From the NCBI GenBank assembly GCA_903838055.1, contig CAILWV010000025.1, positions 1-40,418 on the forward strand: a stretch of 40,418 bases of DNA, in the 5' to 3' direction. This DNA is from an uncultured Bacteroidota bacterium (GTDB taxonomy: Bacteria; Bacteroidota; Bacteroidia; Flavobacteriales; Flavobacteriaceae). The notes under the pieces were generated by a model, which made no database searches, had not been told where the DNA came from, and saw only the letters and a list, made by a program, of their open reading frames with translations. Shown here piece after piece: positions 26,278-37,700 of this stretch; positions within the stretch are counted from its first letter, which is position 1, and the number at the start of each line of letters is the position of its first letter. The position numbers were made by a program, and so were the translations under genes.

Positions 26278-28230
26278 TTAACTTCTTCTTGGTCTTCTTG
26301 TTTTAGCTTCATCAAATGAGCGACTTGCTGGTCTTTCAGAACTTCCTTCTGAACGTCTCGGAGCTCTTTCTTCTCTTTGAGCAGCACCAGGTTCTCTCCT
26401 AAAAGCAGGTCTGTCAGATGAAAATCCACCTTCTCGTTTTGGAGCATCACTTCTAAATCCGCCTTCTTTTCTTGGTCCAAAACTACCTGGACTTCTTGAA
26501 GAAGAACTTCTTTCGTTTCTTTCTCCACCTCTAAATCCACCTGAGCTTCTGCCTCCGCCAAAACCACCTCCAGAATTTCTTCCATTGTGATCACGTCTTC
26601 CGCTTCCGCCACCGCCTTCATTTTTAGATATTTCAACGTTTATTCGTCTTCCGTTAAGGTCAAATCCGTTAAGGACAGACATAACTTTATCTGTGTGCTC
26701 ACCATCTGTATTAAAGAAAGAAAATCCTTCTTTTACATCAACTTTAAACACATCATCACGACCTAAATCCAATGTTTCTTTTAAAAAGTCTTTCAATTGC
26801 ATCCAATCGAAATCATCTCTAGCACCAATGTTTACAAAATAACGAACAGGGTCACCAGCTCTAATTTCTCTTGGCTCAGAACTTCTTTCACTTCTTTCGC
26901 CACCTTTATCGCCAGATAAATCGCGTTTCTTTTTATAATAATTGATAAAGCGGTTAAACTCTACAGATACCATTTTTTTAATCAATTCTTCTTTAGTCAA
27001 ACCATCTAATACTTCGTTGATTGCAGGAAGATAGTTGTCTATCTCGTGATCTACTTCTGTATCTTTAATTTTATTTGCTAAGTGTAACAATTGAATTTCG
27101 CAAATTTCCATTCCGGATGGAATAGTTTTTTCTTGAAATTTTTGTTGGATAATTCTTTCTATTGCTGAAATCTTTCGAATTTCACTTTTAGTGATAATTA
27201 CTATAGAAGTTCCTAATTTTCCAGCTCTACCAGTTCTTCCTGAACGGTGGTTGTAAGTTTCAATTTCGTCAGGTAATTGATAGTTTACTACGTGAGTAAT
27301 ATTATCGACGTCAATTCCACGAGCTGCTACATCTGTTGCAACAAGCATTTGGATTTGACGACCTCTAAATGATTTCATTACACCATCACGTTGCGCTTGA
27401 GATAAATCTCCATGCAAAGCAGCGGCACTGTAACCATCTTCAATTAATTTTTCGGCAACAGCTTGAGTATCTCTTTTTGTTCTACAAAAAACTACAGAAA
27501 ATATATCTGGATTAGCATCGGCTAAACGTTTTAAAGCCTCATAACGATCACGAGCATTTACACAATAAAATTCGTGTGAAACAGTTGCTGACCCTGAATT
27601 TTTGCTACCTACAGTTACTTCAGCAGGATCTTGCATAAATTTCTTAGCAATTCTTGCAACCTCTGCAGGCATTGTAGCGGAAAATAACCAAGTGTTTTTT
27701 TCATCTGGAGTATCGGATAAAATCGATACGATGTCTTCATAGAAACCCATGTTTAACATCTCATCTGCTTCGTCAAGAATACAAAAGTTGATGTTTTTAA
27801 TGTTTACAAGACCTCTGTTAATCATGTCTTGCATTCTACCTGGAGTTGCCACAATAATTTGTGCTCCACGTTTAATTTCTCGGGCTTGTTCTGTAATGCT
27901 TGCACCACCATAAACTGCCACTGTATGTAAACCTTTTACATATTTAGAGTATTGTTTAATCTCGTTGGTGATTTGTAAGCATAGCTCACGCGTTGGGGAT
28001 AAAATTAACGCTTGTGTACTTCTGTCCTCAGCATCTAATTTTTGAATTAGCGGAAAACCAAAAGCTGCTGTTTTTCCTGTTCCTGTTTGTGCTAAAGCTA
28101 CTAAATCGGTGTTTTTTTCCAATAAGACTGGAATCGCTTTTTCTTGCACTTCTGACGGATTCTCAAATCCTAGATCCTTGATCGCCAGCAGTAACGATTC
28201 ATTCAGACCTAATTGTTCAAATTTATTCAT
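26278..28230 (-). CDS. DEAD-box RNA helicase with RGG-rich tail
   Basis: ATP-dependent RNA unwinding, in ribosome assembly or cold response. 650 residues from ATG 28230. Q motif FENPSEVQEKA, motif I AQTGTGKT, PTRELC, DEAD in CILDEADEMLNMGF, SAT, and motif VI HRSGRTGRAG. A DbpA/CsdA-type RNA-binding fold follows at about 465-545 (RYFVNIGARDDFDWMQ, then GFSFFNTDG). The last 100 residues are Gly, Arg and Ser rich (SGGGFGGGRSSGGFRGGERN), a disordered RNA-binding tail. A frame opened at TTG 28254 begins inside the -7 box, so I use the ATG (MNKFEQLGL). It is DeaD/CsdA- or RhlE-like; the exact paralogue cannot be told. Confidence 0.95.
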   Translation of the reverse strand: MNKFEQLGLNESLLLAIKDLGFENPSEVQEKAIPVLLEKNTDLVALAQTGTGKTAAFGFPLIQKLDAEDRSTQALILSPTRELCLQITNEIKQYSKYVKGLHTVAVYGGASITEQAREIKRGAQIIVATPGRMQDMINRGLVNIKNINFCILDEADEMLNMGFYEDIVSILSDTPDEKNTWLFSATMPAEVARIAKKFMQDPAEVTVGSKNSGSATVSHEFYCVNARDRYEALKRLADANPDIFSVVFCRTKRDTQAVAEKLIEDGYSAAALHGDLSQAQRDGVMKSFRGRQIQMLVATDVAARGIDVDNITHVVNYQLPDEIETYNHRSGRTGRAGKLGTSIVIITKSEIRKISAIERIIQQKFQEKTIPSGMEICEIQLLHLANKIKDTEVDHEIDNYLPAINEVLDGLTKEELIKKMVSVEFNRFINYYKKKRDLSGDKGGERSERSSEPREIRAGDPVRYFVNIGARDDFDWMQLKDFLKETLDLGRDDVFKVDVKEGFSFFNTDGEHTDKVMSVLNGFDLNGRRINVEISKNEGGGGSGRRDHNGRNSGGGFGGGRSSGGFRGGERNERSSSSRSPGSFGPRKEGGFRSDAPKREGGFSSDRPAFRREPGAAQREERAPRRSEGSSERPASRSFDEAKTRRPRRS

Positions 28231-28251
28231 ATTGTATTTTAAAATTGGGTG

Positions 28252-28259
28252 CAAAGGTA
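28252..28259 (-). promoter_or_regulatory. -7 box of the helicase gene
   Basis: TACCTTTG on minus, 21 bases before ATG 28230. The TTG that could open a longer frame is the TTG of this box. Confidence 0.45.
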
Positions 28260-28679
28260 GGTTTAATAAACCATAAATACTAATTTGTTAATTGATGATT
28301 TTCAATTGGTTAGTAATTTTAGTTTATTATTTCTCTGTTCCTGGTTGAAATTAATGAACATTCTTCTATTTGTTTTATTTATAAACAAGTAATTAATAAT
28401 AGTGTAGCAAATTAATTATTCTTTTAATCGGTAATAAACGTCTTTTAGTCTATTTATTATTTTAAAATTATAGATTAACGACAACAAATGTCAATTTAAC
28501 GCTTTTTTAGTCAATTTTCAACCATTTCTTTTTTGATTACTGAAATAACTTTGTAACGTCAAACAATAGGTTGTATATATTATGTTAATAATTGTAAGAA
28601 ATACTTTATTAATGAATACTTTGAAATTTTATAAGAATAATAATTATTGATTGGCGGTTCTCCAAATTTTTGAAAATAA

Positions 28680-28708
28680 AAAAAGTGTAAATATCATTTA
28701 TACTTTTT
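28680..28708 (+). promoter_or_regulatory. hairpin in the leader of the giant gene
   Basis: AAAAAGTGTAAAT pairs with ATTTATACTTTTT (13 bp, one G-T) around a 3-base loop. It ends 31 bases before ATG 28740 and its 3' arm finishes in a T run, so it could act as an attenuator, or be the 3' end of a short transcript. Confidence 0.4.
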
Positions 28709-28739
28709 ACTCTCAAAAAGATAATATAAACCAAAATTT

Positions 28740-31700
28740 ATGCAAAACATAAGATGTTTTAATATGTTTAAAAAAATTTATTTTTCACTTTTTCTTTTTA
28801 CTTTTTGTTATTCTGCAAATGCTTTTGTAAAGGATGAAAATTATTTTGTTGATAAATCTGTTTCTCAATCCCAAACTTTGATAAATAAATTAAAATCTTC
28901 AAATAATATCCAAGTATTTAGTTTATTTTCTCATGGTCGTTCTGGCGAGTTATTTTTAAATGGGGAATGGAAGAACTCTTTACAAATTGTACAATTTTTA
29001 AAAGCAAGAATTAATAATCACCAGACACATATAAATATATATGGATGTGAATTTGCAAAAGGTTTAAAAGGTCTTTCAGCAGTTTCATTGATAGAAAGCA
29101 AATTAGGTATTAGTGTTTCAGCTTCAAATAATATAACTGGAAAAGATGGTGACTGGAATTTAGAAGTAGGTAAAAACGTAAATGTTTTTTCTATACCTTA
29201 TTATAATGCCAATTTGCAATGTACAAATCAGGGAATGTTACCAAGTCAAGATTTTGATTGCGATGGAATAATCAATTCAATTGATATTGATGATGATAAT
29301 GATGGCATTTTAGATGTATTGGAAGAACCTACCTGTTATACTCCAATACAATTAGATAATTTAACTTGGTTTAATAGTTCTAGTATTAATCCTGGAACTT
29401 ATACTAAACCCGGTTCCCCTTTAGAAACTATAACAAGTAATTTTCCTTTAGGAGGGACAGGTTCTTTTTGTGGTAGTTTTAATGCAGGTGGTTATGGACC
29501 AAATGGACAAACTTATATGAATAGTACAAGTAATTCTAAAGGATGGTTTGAAACATTAAATGATTTTGGTGGAACATTTACATTCACTAGGACTTTTTTA
29601 GTAACTCCTGGTTTAAGAACTCATATCAAAGTTGGAATGGGAAATGTTCATCCAGCAGGATTACAACCAGCAACTATTAGTTCAAGTATTGATGGACATA
29701 ATTTAGGTACTGCGGATCGTTATAATTCAGATGGTTATAATGGCATTATGCTAATTGGTTCTTATGACTGGGTGCCAAGCGGAAATATTATTACTTTAAC
29801 AATTTCTTTTACCGCTTCAGGTGGATGTTATTCTGATGAAGCTATTTTCGAATTATTACAGTTATATCAAATACCACCAAATGACTGTGGTCAAGATTTA
29901 GATGGTGATGGAATTCCAAACCAATTTGATTTAGATAGTGATGGAGATGGTTGTCCTGATGCAAGAGAGGCATCCGTTTCTAATGCTTATTTATTGGCAG
30001 GAACTATTATTAATGGCGTTCCAAATGTAAATGTTTCAAATGTTCCAGGTGCTATTGTTACCGGTCCTTATGGTAGTAATGGCTTATCTTCTTTAATCGA
30101 AACTAATGATACAGGAACTGCAGGTATTAATTATTATAGTACTTATTATAATGCATTTTCAAATACAATAAGTGTATGTAGAGATTCGGATGGTGATGGG
30201 GTTAATGATTTAATAGATTTGGATGATGATAATGATGGGATATTAGATTCAACTGAAGCACCAACCTGTTATTATAGTCAAGCCGAGGCATCGAAAATTG
30301 ATTTAGTTTCTACTGTAATGATAGCTTCTTCTAATGGGATTAGACCAAATTGGTACGATAATAATCCTACAACAATTTCAGATTTTGAAGTAAATGTTTC
30401 AATAGTTAATAAAGAATTATATAATATTACTCCAAGCATAAGTCCAATTGCAGTAACTGCTGTTACTTTTGATATGACTTCTTATTCCATGTTAACTTCA
30501 ACATCTACAGCTAAACTTCAAGGTTTTAATGGAATTACATGGGTTGATTTATCTGTATCGCAAAATGCAATTGTAACAAATGGAACAGAAATATTTACAA
30601 ATTCATTACACCCAACAACACCTTACCTAAGTTTCAGACTTTATGGAGTTAGCGGTTCCACTAATTTTGCTTATTGTTCAGAAATTCATCTAATTCCAAC
30701 AAATTTATACTATGGTTCAACTGCTCCTAAAGGAATATGTTTAACAGATACGGATGGTGATGGAATTATCAATACATTAGATTTAGATTCTGACGGAGAT
30801 GGTTGTACGGATTCATTAGAAGCTGGAGTAAGTGGTTTATTAAATAGCGGAAGTGTAGTTAATCTTGCTGGTACTACAATATTACCAAATGCAATTGCAG
30901 TAGGCCCATATGGAGATAATGGATTAGCTAATGGTGTTGAGACAATAAGCGAAAGTGGGATTATTAATTATAATTCTAATTATATATCTGCGGGAATAAG
31001 TAAATTTCTTAATTTTTGTTCCGATACTGATGGGGATGGAATTGGAGATTTAGTCGATTTAGATGATGATAATGATGGTGTATTAGACTCAAACGAAGCG
31101 CCAACTTGTTACTTTACTGCAGACGAAAGTAGTGTAACAACATCAATTACTTCTCAACTTTCTATGTATAGTCCAGTTAATTATTGTTTTGATAATGTTA
31201 TAACTACCTATTCAGCTTTTATTCCTAGTGTAAATTGGGTAGGACAAGATTTATTTAATATTACTCCCACTAATCCATTGCCAATAGCGGGTGTTGAATT
31301 AGATTTAGTTAATTGGCCATTATCAATTGCAACTTCTAATACATTTAAATTACAAGGATATAACGGGTCAATTTGGGTTGATTTATCTGCACCAGTTTAT
31401 TCAACAGCTACAACTGGGAAATTTACAATTTCTAATTCTCTTCAACCTAACATAACTTTTCAAAAATATAAAATTGTTGGAGTAACTGGTTCTAGTTATT
31501 ATGGAGGTGTTACTGAATTACATTTAGTACCTGCTATTTCATACCAAGCAAGTAAATATCCTAAAGCAATTTGTATATTAGATACAGATCAAGATGGAAT
31601 AATAAATACTTTAGATTCAGATTCTGATGGTGACGGTTGTTCTGACGCTAAAGAAGCAGGTGCAACGACAAATAGTACAGCTAATTATTTATTTACTGGG

Positions 31701-34700
31701 CCTTATGGCGCTAACGGATTAGCAGATTCATTAGAAACTGCATCAGAAAGCGGTGTTATTAATTATGGATTAAATTATCAATTTGCGGTTAATTCTTCAT
31801 TAAATGGTTGTATTGATTCCGATGGAGATGGTATAGGAGATTTAATTGACATTGATGATGATAATGATGGAATATTAGATACAGTTGAGCAAAGTTGTAT
31901 AAATCCAATTGTTTCTAAAATTGGAGTAACGGCTAGTATGACTTTAACATCATCAACAGGTGGTATTTCAAATTTAATAAATGGTACTGAGTTAAATGAT
32001 TTTTATTATAATAATCAAAATATTGCAGGACAGACAGTTGCTCAGTTTAATTTTCCAACATCACACGTATTGAATAAATTAGAAATAACTACAACAAGTG
32101 GTAATTATTTCTTTAATGCAGGTTCAACAGTAATAGTTCAAGGTTGGAATGGTTCAACATGGATTGATGTTTCTTCGATTTTAACACCGACAGCTTCAAC
32201 ATATACATCACTTTCAATAAATCAATCCACAAAATTTGATATTAGTTTAAATACAAATTCCTATTCTCAATATAGAATTTTTGGTGTTTCAGGAGGTGTA
32301 AATACTGCTGGTTGGGAATATGAAGCTTATTTTGTAGAAAAAATATGTACAGAATTAGATACCGATAGTGATGGTATCATTAATAGATTAGATTTAGATA
32401 GTGATGGTGATGGTTGTCCAGATGCGAAAGAGGCAGGAGTAAGTGGGATATTATTAAGCGGAAGTGTTTTAAACGGCTTACCAAATATCAATACTTCTAT
32501 TTCTAACGCTATAGCTCAGGGACCTTACGGTAGCAATGGTTATGCAAATCCAATTGAAAGCAGTGACACTCCTACAGGAATTCCAACCTATATATCCACT
32601 TATAGTCCAAATGCAATTTCGGTAGTATTAAATTCCTGCGATGATACCGATGGCGATGGTATAGCCGATCTAATAGATATTGATGATGATAACGATGGAA
32701 TTTTAGATGCCATTGAAGCTCCTTCATGTTATTATACTTTAGCTGAATTATCTCAAATTACTGAAATAAATAGTGACTTGAATATGATGTCAGGTTTTCT
32801 ATCGAATTTATTTGACAACACTACAACCACTGTTCAAAGTTTTGTTAATCAACAAGATATTGCTGGAAAAAGTATTTATGAAGTAATAACAACTAGACCT
32901 GTTGTAATTTCAAGTTTAAACTTATACGAAGCAGTAAGTATATTTGTAGCTACCAATAAAGTTAAACTTCAAGGATGGACAGGTTTAGCATGGACAGATT
33001 TATCATTAGCATTAACTCCTCCAGCAGTTAACGCTTCAGGAGCAATTGTTTTTACTAATACAATAAATCCAACAATTGCATATGCAAAATATCGTTTATT
33101 TGGAGATGTTACAAGTACAGGGAAAATAACTGCTCAAGATTGCAGTGAAATCAAGTTAAGTTTATTAACTTCTAATTATCAAGCGAGTAAATATCCAAAA
33201 CCAACTTGTTCAATAGATTCTGATGGTGATCATATTAATAATGATAAAGATTCTGATTCTGATAATGATGGATGTAGTGATGCCAAAGAAGTAGGGGCAA
33301 CGATAAATGGAACTGTAAATTATGCATTCCCTGGTCCTTATGGATTAAACGGGTTAGCAGATGTTTTAGAAACTACTCTTGAAAGTGGAATAACAAATTA
33401 TGCATCAACATATCAATATGCTATTAGTTCCGCATTTAATTCGTGTTTGGATAGCGATAATGATGGAGTTGGAGATATTACAGATATAGACGATGACAAT
33501 GATGGAATATTAGATACAGCTGAACAAAGTTGTTCAACTCCTGTTGTTTCTAAAGTTGGTGTAATTGCAAGTACGTCTTTAGTAGTTAACTCACCTATTT
33601 CTAATCTTATTAATGGAGCTGATGTAAATGATTTTTCTTATGGTAGTGGACAAAGTATTGTAGGACAATCAATAGTACAATTTGTTTTTCCCGTAGTTCA
33701 TATTTTAAATAAATTTGAAATTACTACAAATAGTTCGAACTTTTTGAACGGAACAACTGTAAAAGTTCAAGGATGGAATGGAGTATCTTGGGTTGATGTT
33801 TCTGGAGTAATAATTCCAGTAGCAACTACACCATCTAATTTTTCGACAAATTATTCTATAAAATTTGATATTAGTACAAATACTAAAGCATATTCTCAAT
33901 ATAGAATTTACGGCTTATCAAGTACAATCGGAGCAAATGTAATTTATGAAGCATTTTTTGCTGAAACTACATGTTCAGAATTAGATACTGATGGCGATGG
34001 TATCTCTAATCGTTTAGATTTAGACAGTGATGGTGATAGTTGTCCAGATTCCAAAGAGGCAGGCGTAAGTGGAATATTAATAAGCGGAAGTGTTGTAAAC
34101 GGTTTGCCAAATAGTACTACAACGATTAATAATGCTATTGCACAAGGTCCCTATGGAATCAATGGTTTGGCAAATTCAATTGAAAGTAGCGACACTTTAG
34201 TTGGAGTTCCAAATTATATATCTGCTTACATTCCAAACGCTTTATCAATTGTATTAAATGGCTGTACCGATACTGATGGAGATGGTATCTCCGATTTAAT
34301 AGATATTGATGATGATAACGATGGAATCATAGATTCTGTTGAAGCTCCTTCTTGTTATTATACAGCCACGGAAATATCAATTCCGACTTCTGTTACAACT
34401 GAATTGGCTAATGGAACAGGAACTATGGCTAATTTGAATGATAATATTTCTACTACTACACAAAGTTTTATAGCACAAGATATTGCTGGAAAAAGTGTTT
34501 TTGAAGTAACACCTGTCACAGCAGTTGCAATTACGACATTAAATTTATTGAATGCTACAACAATATTTATTTCAAGTAATAAAGTTAAGTTACAAGGATG
34601 GACAGGTTCTTCATGGATTGATTTATCTGCTATTGCTACACCAATTGCCGTAAATACTTCAGGAATAATTGTTTTTACAAATACATTAAATCCAACAATT

Positions 34701-37700
34701 TCGTATCCTAAATACCGATTATTTGGTGATGTTTCTAGTACTGGAAATATTAATACTAATTTAATAAGTGAGATAACCTTAAGCCCAACGGCATATCAAG
34801 TTAGCAAAAATCCAAAAACAACTTGTTTAGTAGATACGGATGGAGATCACATTACTAATGATAAAGACCTAGATTCTGATAATGATGGATGTAGTGACTC
34901 TAAAGAAACTGGAGCAACAACAAATAGTACTACAAATTATGCATTTCCTGGACCTTATGGTGCTAATGGTTTGGCAGATACATTAGAATCAGTCCTAGAT
35001 ATTGGTATAACAAATTATGTTTCCACATATCAATATGCAATAAGTGCATTATTGAATGCTTGTTTGGATAGTGATGGAGATGGAGTTGGAGATTTATTAG
35101 ATATAGATGATGATAATGATGGAATATTAGATATTGTAGAACAAAATTGTGCAAGTCCAGATGTTTCAAAATTAGGAGTAACTGCAAGTTCAACTTTAAC
35201 ATTCGCTCAAGGAACAATATCTAATATAGTGAATGGCTCAGAAATTAATGATTTTTATTATAGTAGTCAAAGTATTGTTGGTCAAACAGTAGCTCAGTTT
35301 AATTTTCCAGTTGCACATATTTTGAATAAATTGGAAATTACTACAAATGGTGGTAATTTCTTTAGTACAGCAACAGTAAAAGTTCAAGGTTGGAATGGAG
35401 CTTCATGGGCAGATGTTTCGGCAGTTTTGTCTCCAGTAAATGCGACAATATCAAGTTTTTCAATTAAATCTTCTAATAAATTTGATATTAGTGGAAATAC
35501 TAATTCCTATACACAATATAGAATTCTTGGAATTACAGGTTCAGTAAATTCAGGTCCTTGGGTATATGAAGCCTATTTTTCAGAAACAATTTGTAATGAA
35601 ATTGATACTGATAGCGATGGTATTTCTAATCGTTTAGATTTAGATAGTGATGGCGATGGTTGTCCAGATTCCAAAGAGGCAGGAGTAAGTGGCATATTAT
35701 TAAGCGGAAATGTTGTAAATGGTATACCAAATGCTATTGCAATAACTGCTAATGCATTAGCACAAGGTCCTTATGGAATTAATGGTTTGGCAAATCCAAT
35801 TGAAAACAGCGACACTTCAGTAGGTGTTCCTACATATATTTCTAACTATAGTCCTAATGCTACTTCAAATTTATTAAATGCTTGCTCCGATACTGATGGA
35901 GATGGTATTCCAGATTTAAAAGACATTGATGATGATAATGACGGAATTTTAGATGCTGTTGAAGCTCCAAGTTGTTATTATACCTCTTCTGAAATTGGTA
36001 TTCCAACATCGGTTACAAGTGAATTAGTCAATGGAACAGGAATAATAGCTAACTTGAACGATAGTAATGCTACAACTACCCAAAGTTTTATAGCTCAAGA
36101 TATTGTTGGGAAAAGTATTTACGAAGTTACTCCTGCAGCAGCAGTAGCGATTACTACTTTAAATTTATACAATGTTACAACCATTTTTATAGCTAGTAAT
36201 ATTGTTAAACTTCAAGGTTGGACAGGTTTTAATTGGGTGAATTTATCTGTGGCTTCGTCACCACTTGCGGTAAATGCTTCTGGAGTAATTGTTTTTACAA
36301 ATACAATAAATCCATCAGTTGCTTATCCAAAATACAGATTATATGGTGATGCAACTAGTACTGGAAATATAAATACGAATTTAATCAGTGAAATAACATT
36401 AAGTCCAACTGCTTATCAGGCGAGCAAAAATCCTAAAGCTACATGTTTAGCAGATACCGATGGTGACCATATTACTAATGATAAAGATCTGGATTCTGAT
36501 AATGATGGTTGTAGTGATGCAAAAGAGTCTGGGGCTACAACTAATAGTTTAGTAAATTATAGTTTCCCAGGACCATACGGATCTAATGGATTAGCGGATG
36601 CTTTAGAAGCTACTCTTGATAGTGGAATTACAAATTATTTTTCAACATATCAATATGCAATTAGTTCATTGTTGAATTATTGTTTAGATAGCGATAGTGA
36701 TGGTATTGTAGACTTAATTGATTTAGATGATGATAACGATGGTGTATTAGATAGCGTAGAACAAACATGTATAAGTTCTAATGTTTCTAAATTAGGAGTA
36801 ACAGCTAGTATGACTTTAATAGCTGCGACAGGGAGTATATCAAATTTATTAAATGGTACTGAATTAAATGATTTTTGGTATTCAGGAGGGCAAAGTATTA
36901 TAGGGCAAACTGTAGCGCAATTTAATTTTCCAATAGGTCATATTTTGAATAGATTTGAAATTACTACTACTGGAGGAAACTTCTTTAATGCCGGATCGAC
37001 TATAAAAGTGCAAGGGTGGAATGGCTTAGTTTGGGTAGATGTTTCATCAGTATTAATTCCAGTAACAGCAACTGCTTCCACTTTTTCTACGAATGTTTCT
37101 CATAAATTTGATATTAGTAGCAATACTAATTCTTATACACAATATAGAATTCTTGGAATTACAGGAACAGTAAGTGGAGGTCCAGATGAATTAGAAGCAT
37201 ATTTTACAGAATCGATTTGTACTGATATAGATACCGATGGCGATAGTATTCCAAATCGACTTGATTTAGATTCTGATAATGATGGTTGTTCAGACGCTAA
37301 AGAAGCTGGAGCAACAACAAGTAATATTACTAATTATATTTTTCCAGGTCCTTATGGTATAAACGGATTAACAAATAGCTTAGAAACAGCATCAGAGAGC
37401 GGAATAGTTAATTATACTCTTAATTATTCGAATGTAGTCAACAGTTTAGTAAAATCATGTGTGATTTTGTGTCCGACAGTTACTAATTCTCTAATAAATA
37501 ATATTAACCCTTCTACATGTTCAGGTTCTAACGGAATTGTTAAATTATGTGGACTAGCTTTTAGCACATCAGGTTATACAATAAATTATTCTAAAAATGG
37601 GACTCCAGCAACTGCATTAATGAATCAAGTAGCTGATGCAAATGGCTGTATAACTATTTCAAATTTAGGAGCAGGTGTTTATAGTAATATAATTATTACA

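Larger units (their letters stand above)
28231..28739. other. AT-rich divergent region between helicase and giant gene
   Basis: About 509 bases with no credible reading frame. At its left end lies the -7 box of the helicase gene. A TAACTTTG box at 28546-28553 is the best candidate for a plus-strand promoter, without a proper -33 partner, and would give the giant a leader of about 190 bases. The leader contains GGCGGTTCTCC (28653-28663), unusually GC-rich for the region, and the hairpin described at 28680-28708. Confidence 0.45.

Noticed and set aside
26259..26636. 125-codon minus-strand frame rich in Glu, Val and Leu
   Set aside because: It is a frame-shifted shadow of the Gly/Arg/Ser-rich helicase tail. 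The simple composition of that tail keeps another frame open.
33705..33899. 64-codon antisense frame in the giant gene
   Set aside because: Cys/Ile/Tyr-rich shadow of a beta-sandwich module; no independent evidence.
34963..35217. 84-codon antisense frame rich in Leu and His inside the giant gene
   Set aside because: Antisense of the repeated TSP3 region; the composition is explained by the complement of Asp and Asn codons, with no start context or promoter.
29250..37460. CRISPR array or DNA-level tandem repeat
   Set aside because: The periodicity is in the encoded protein with units of 770-840 bases and diverged DNA, inside one open frame.
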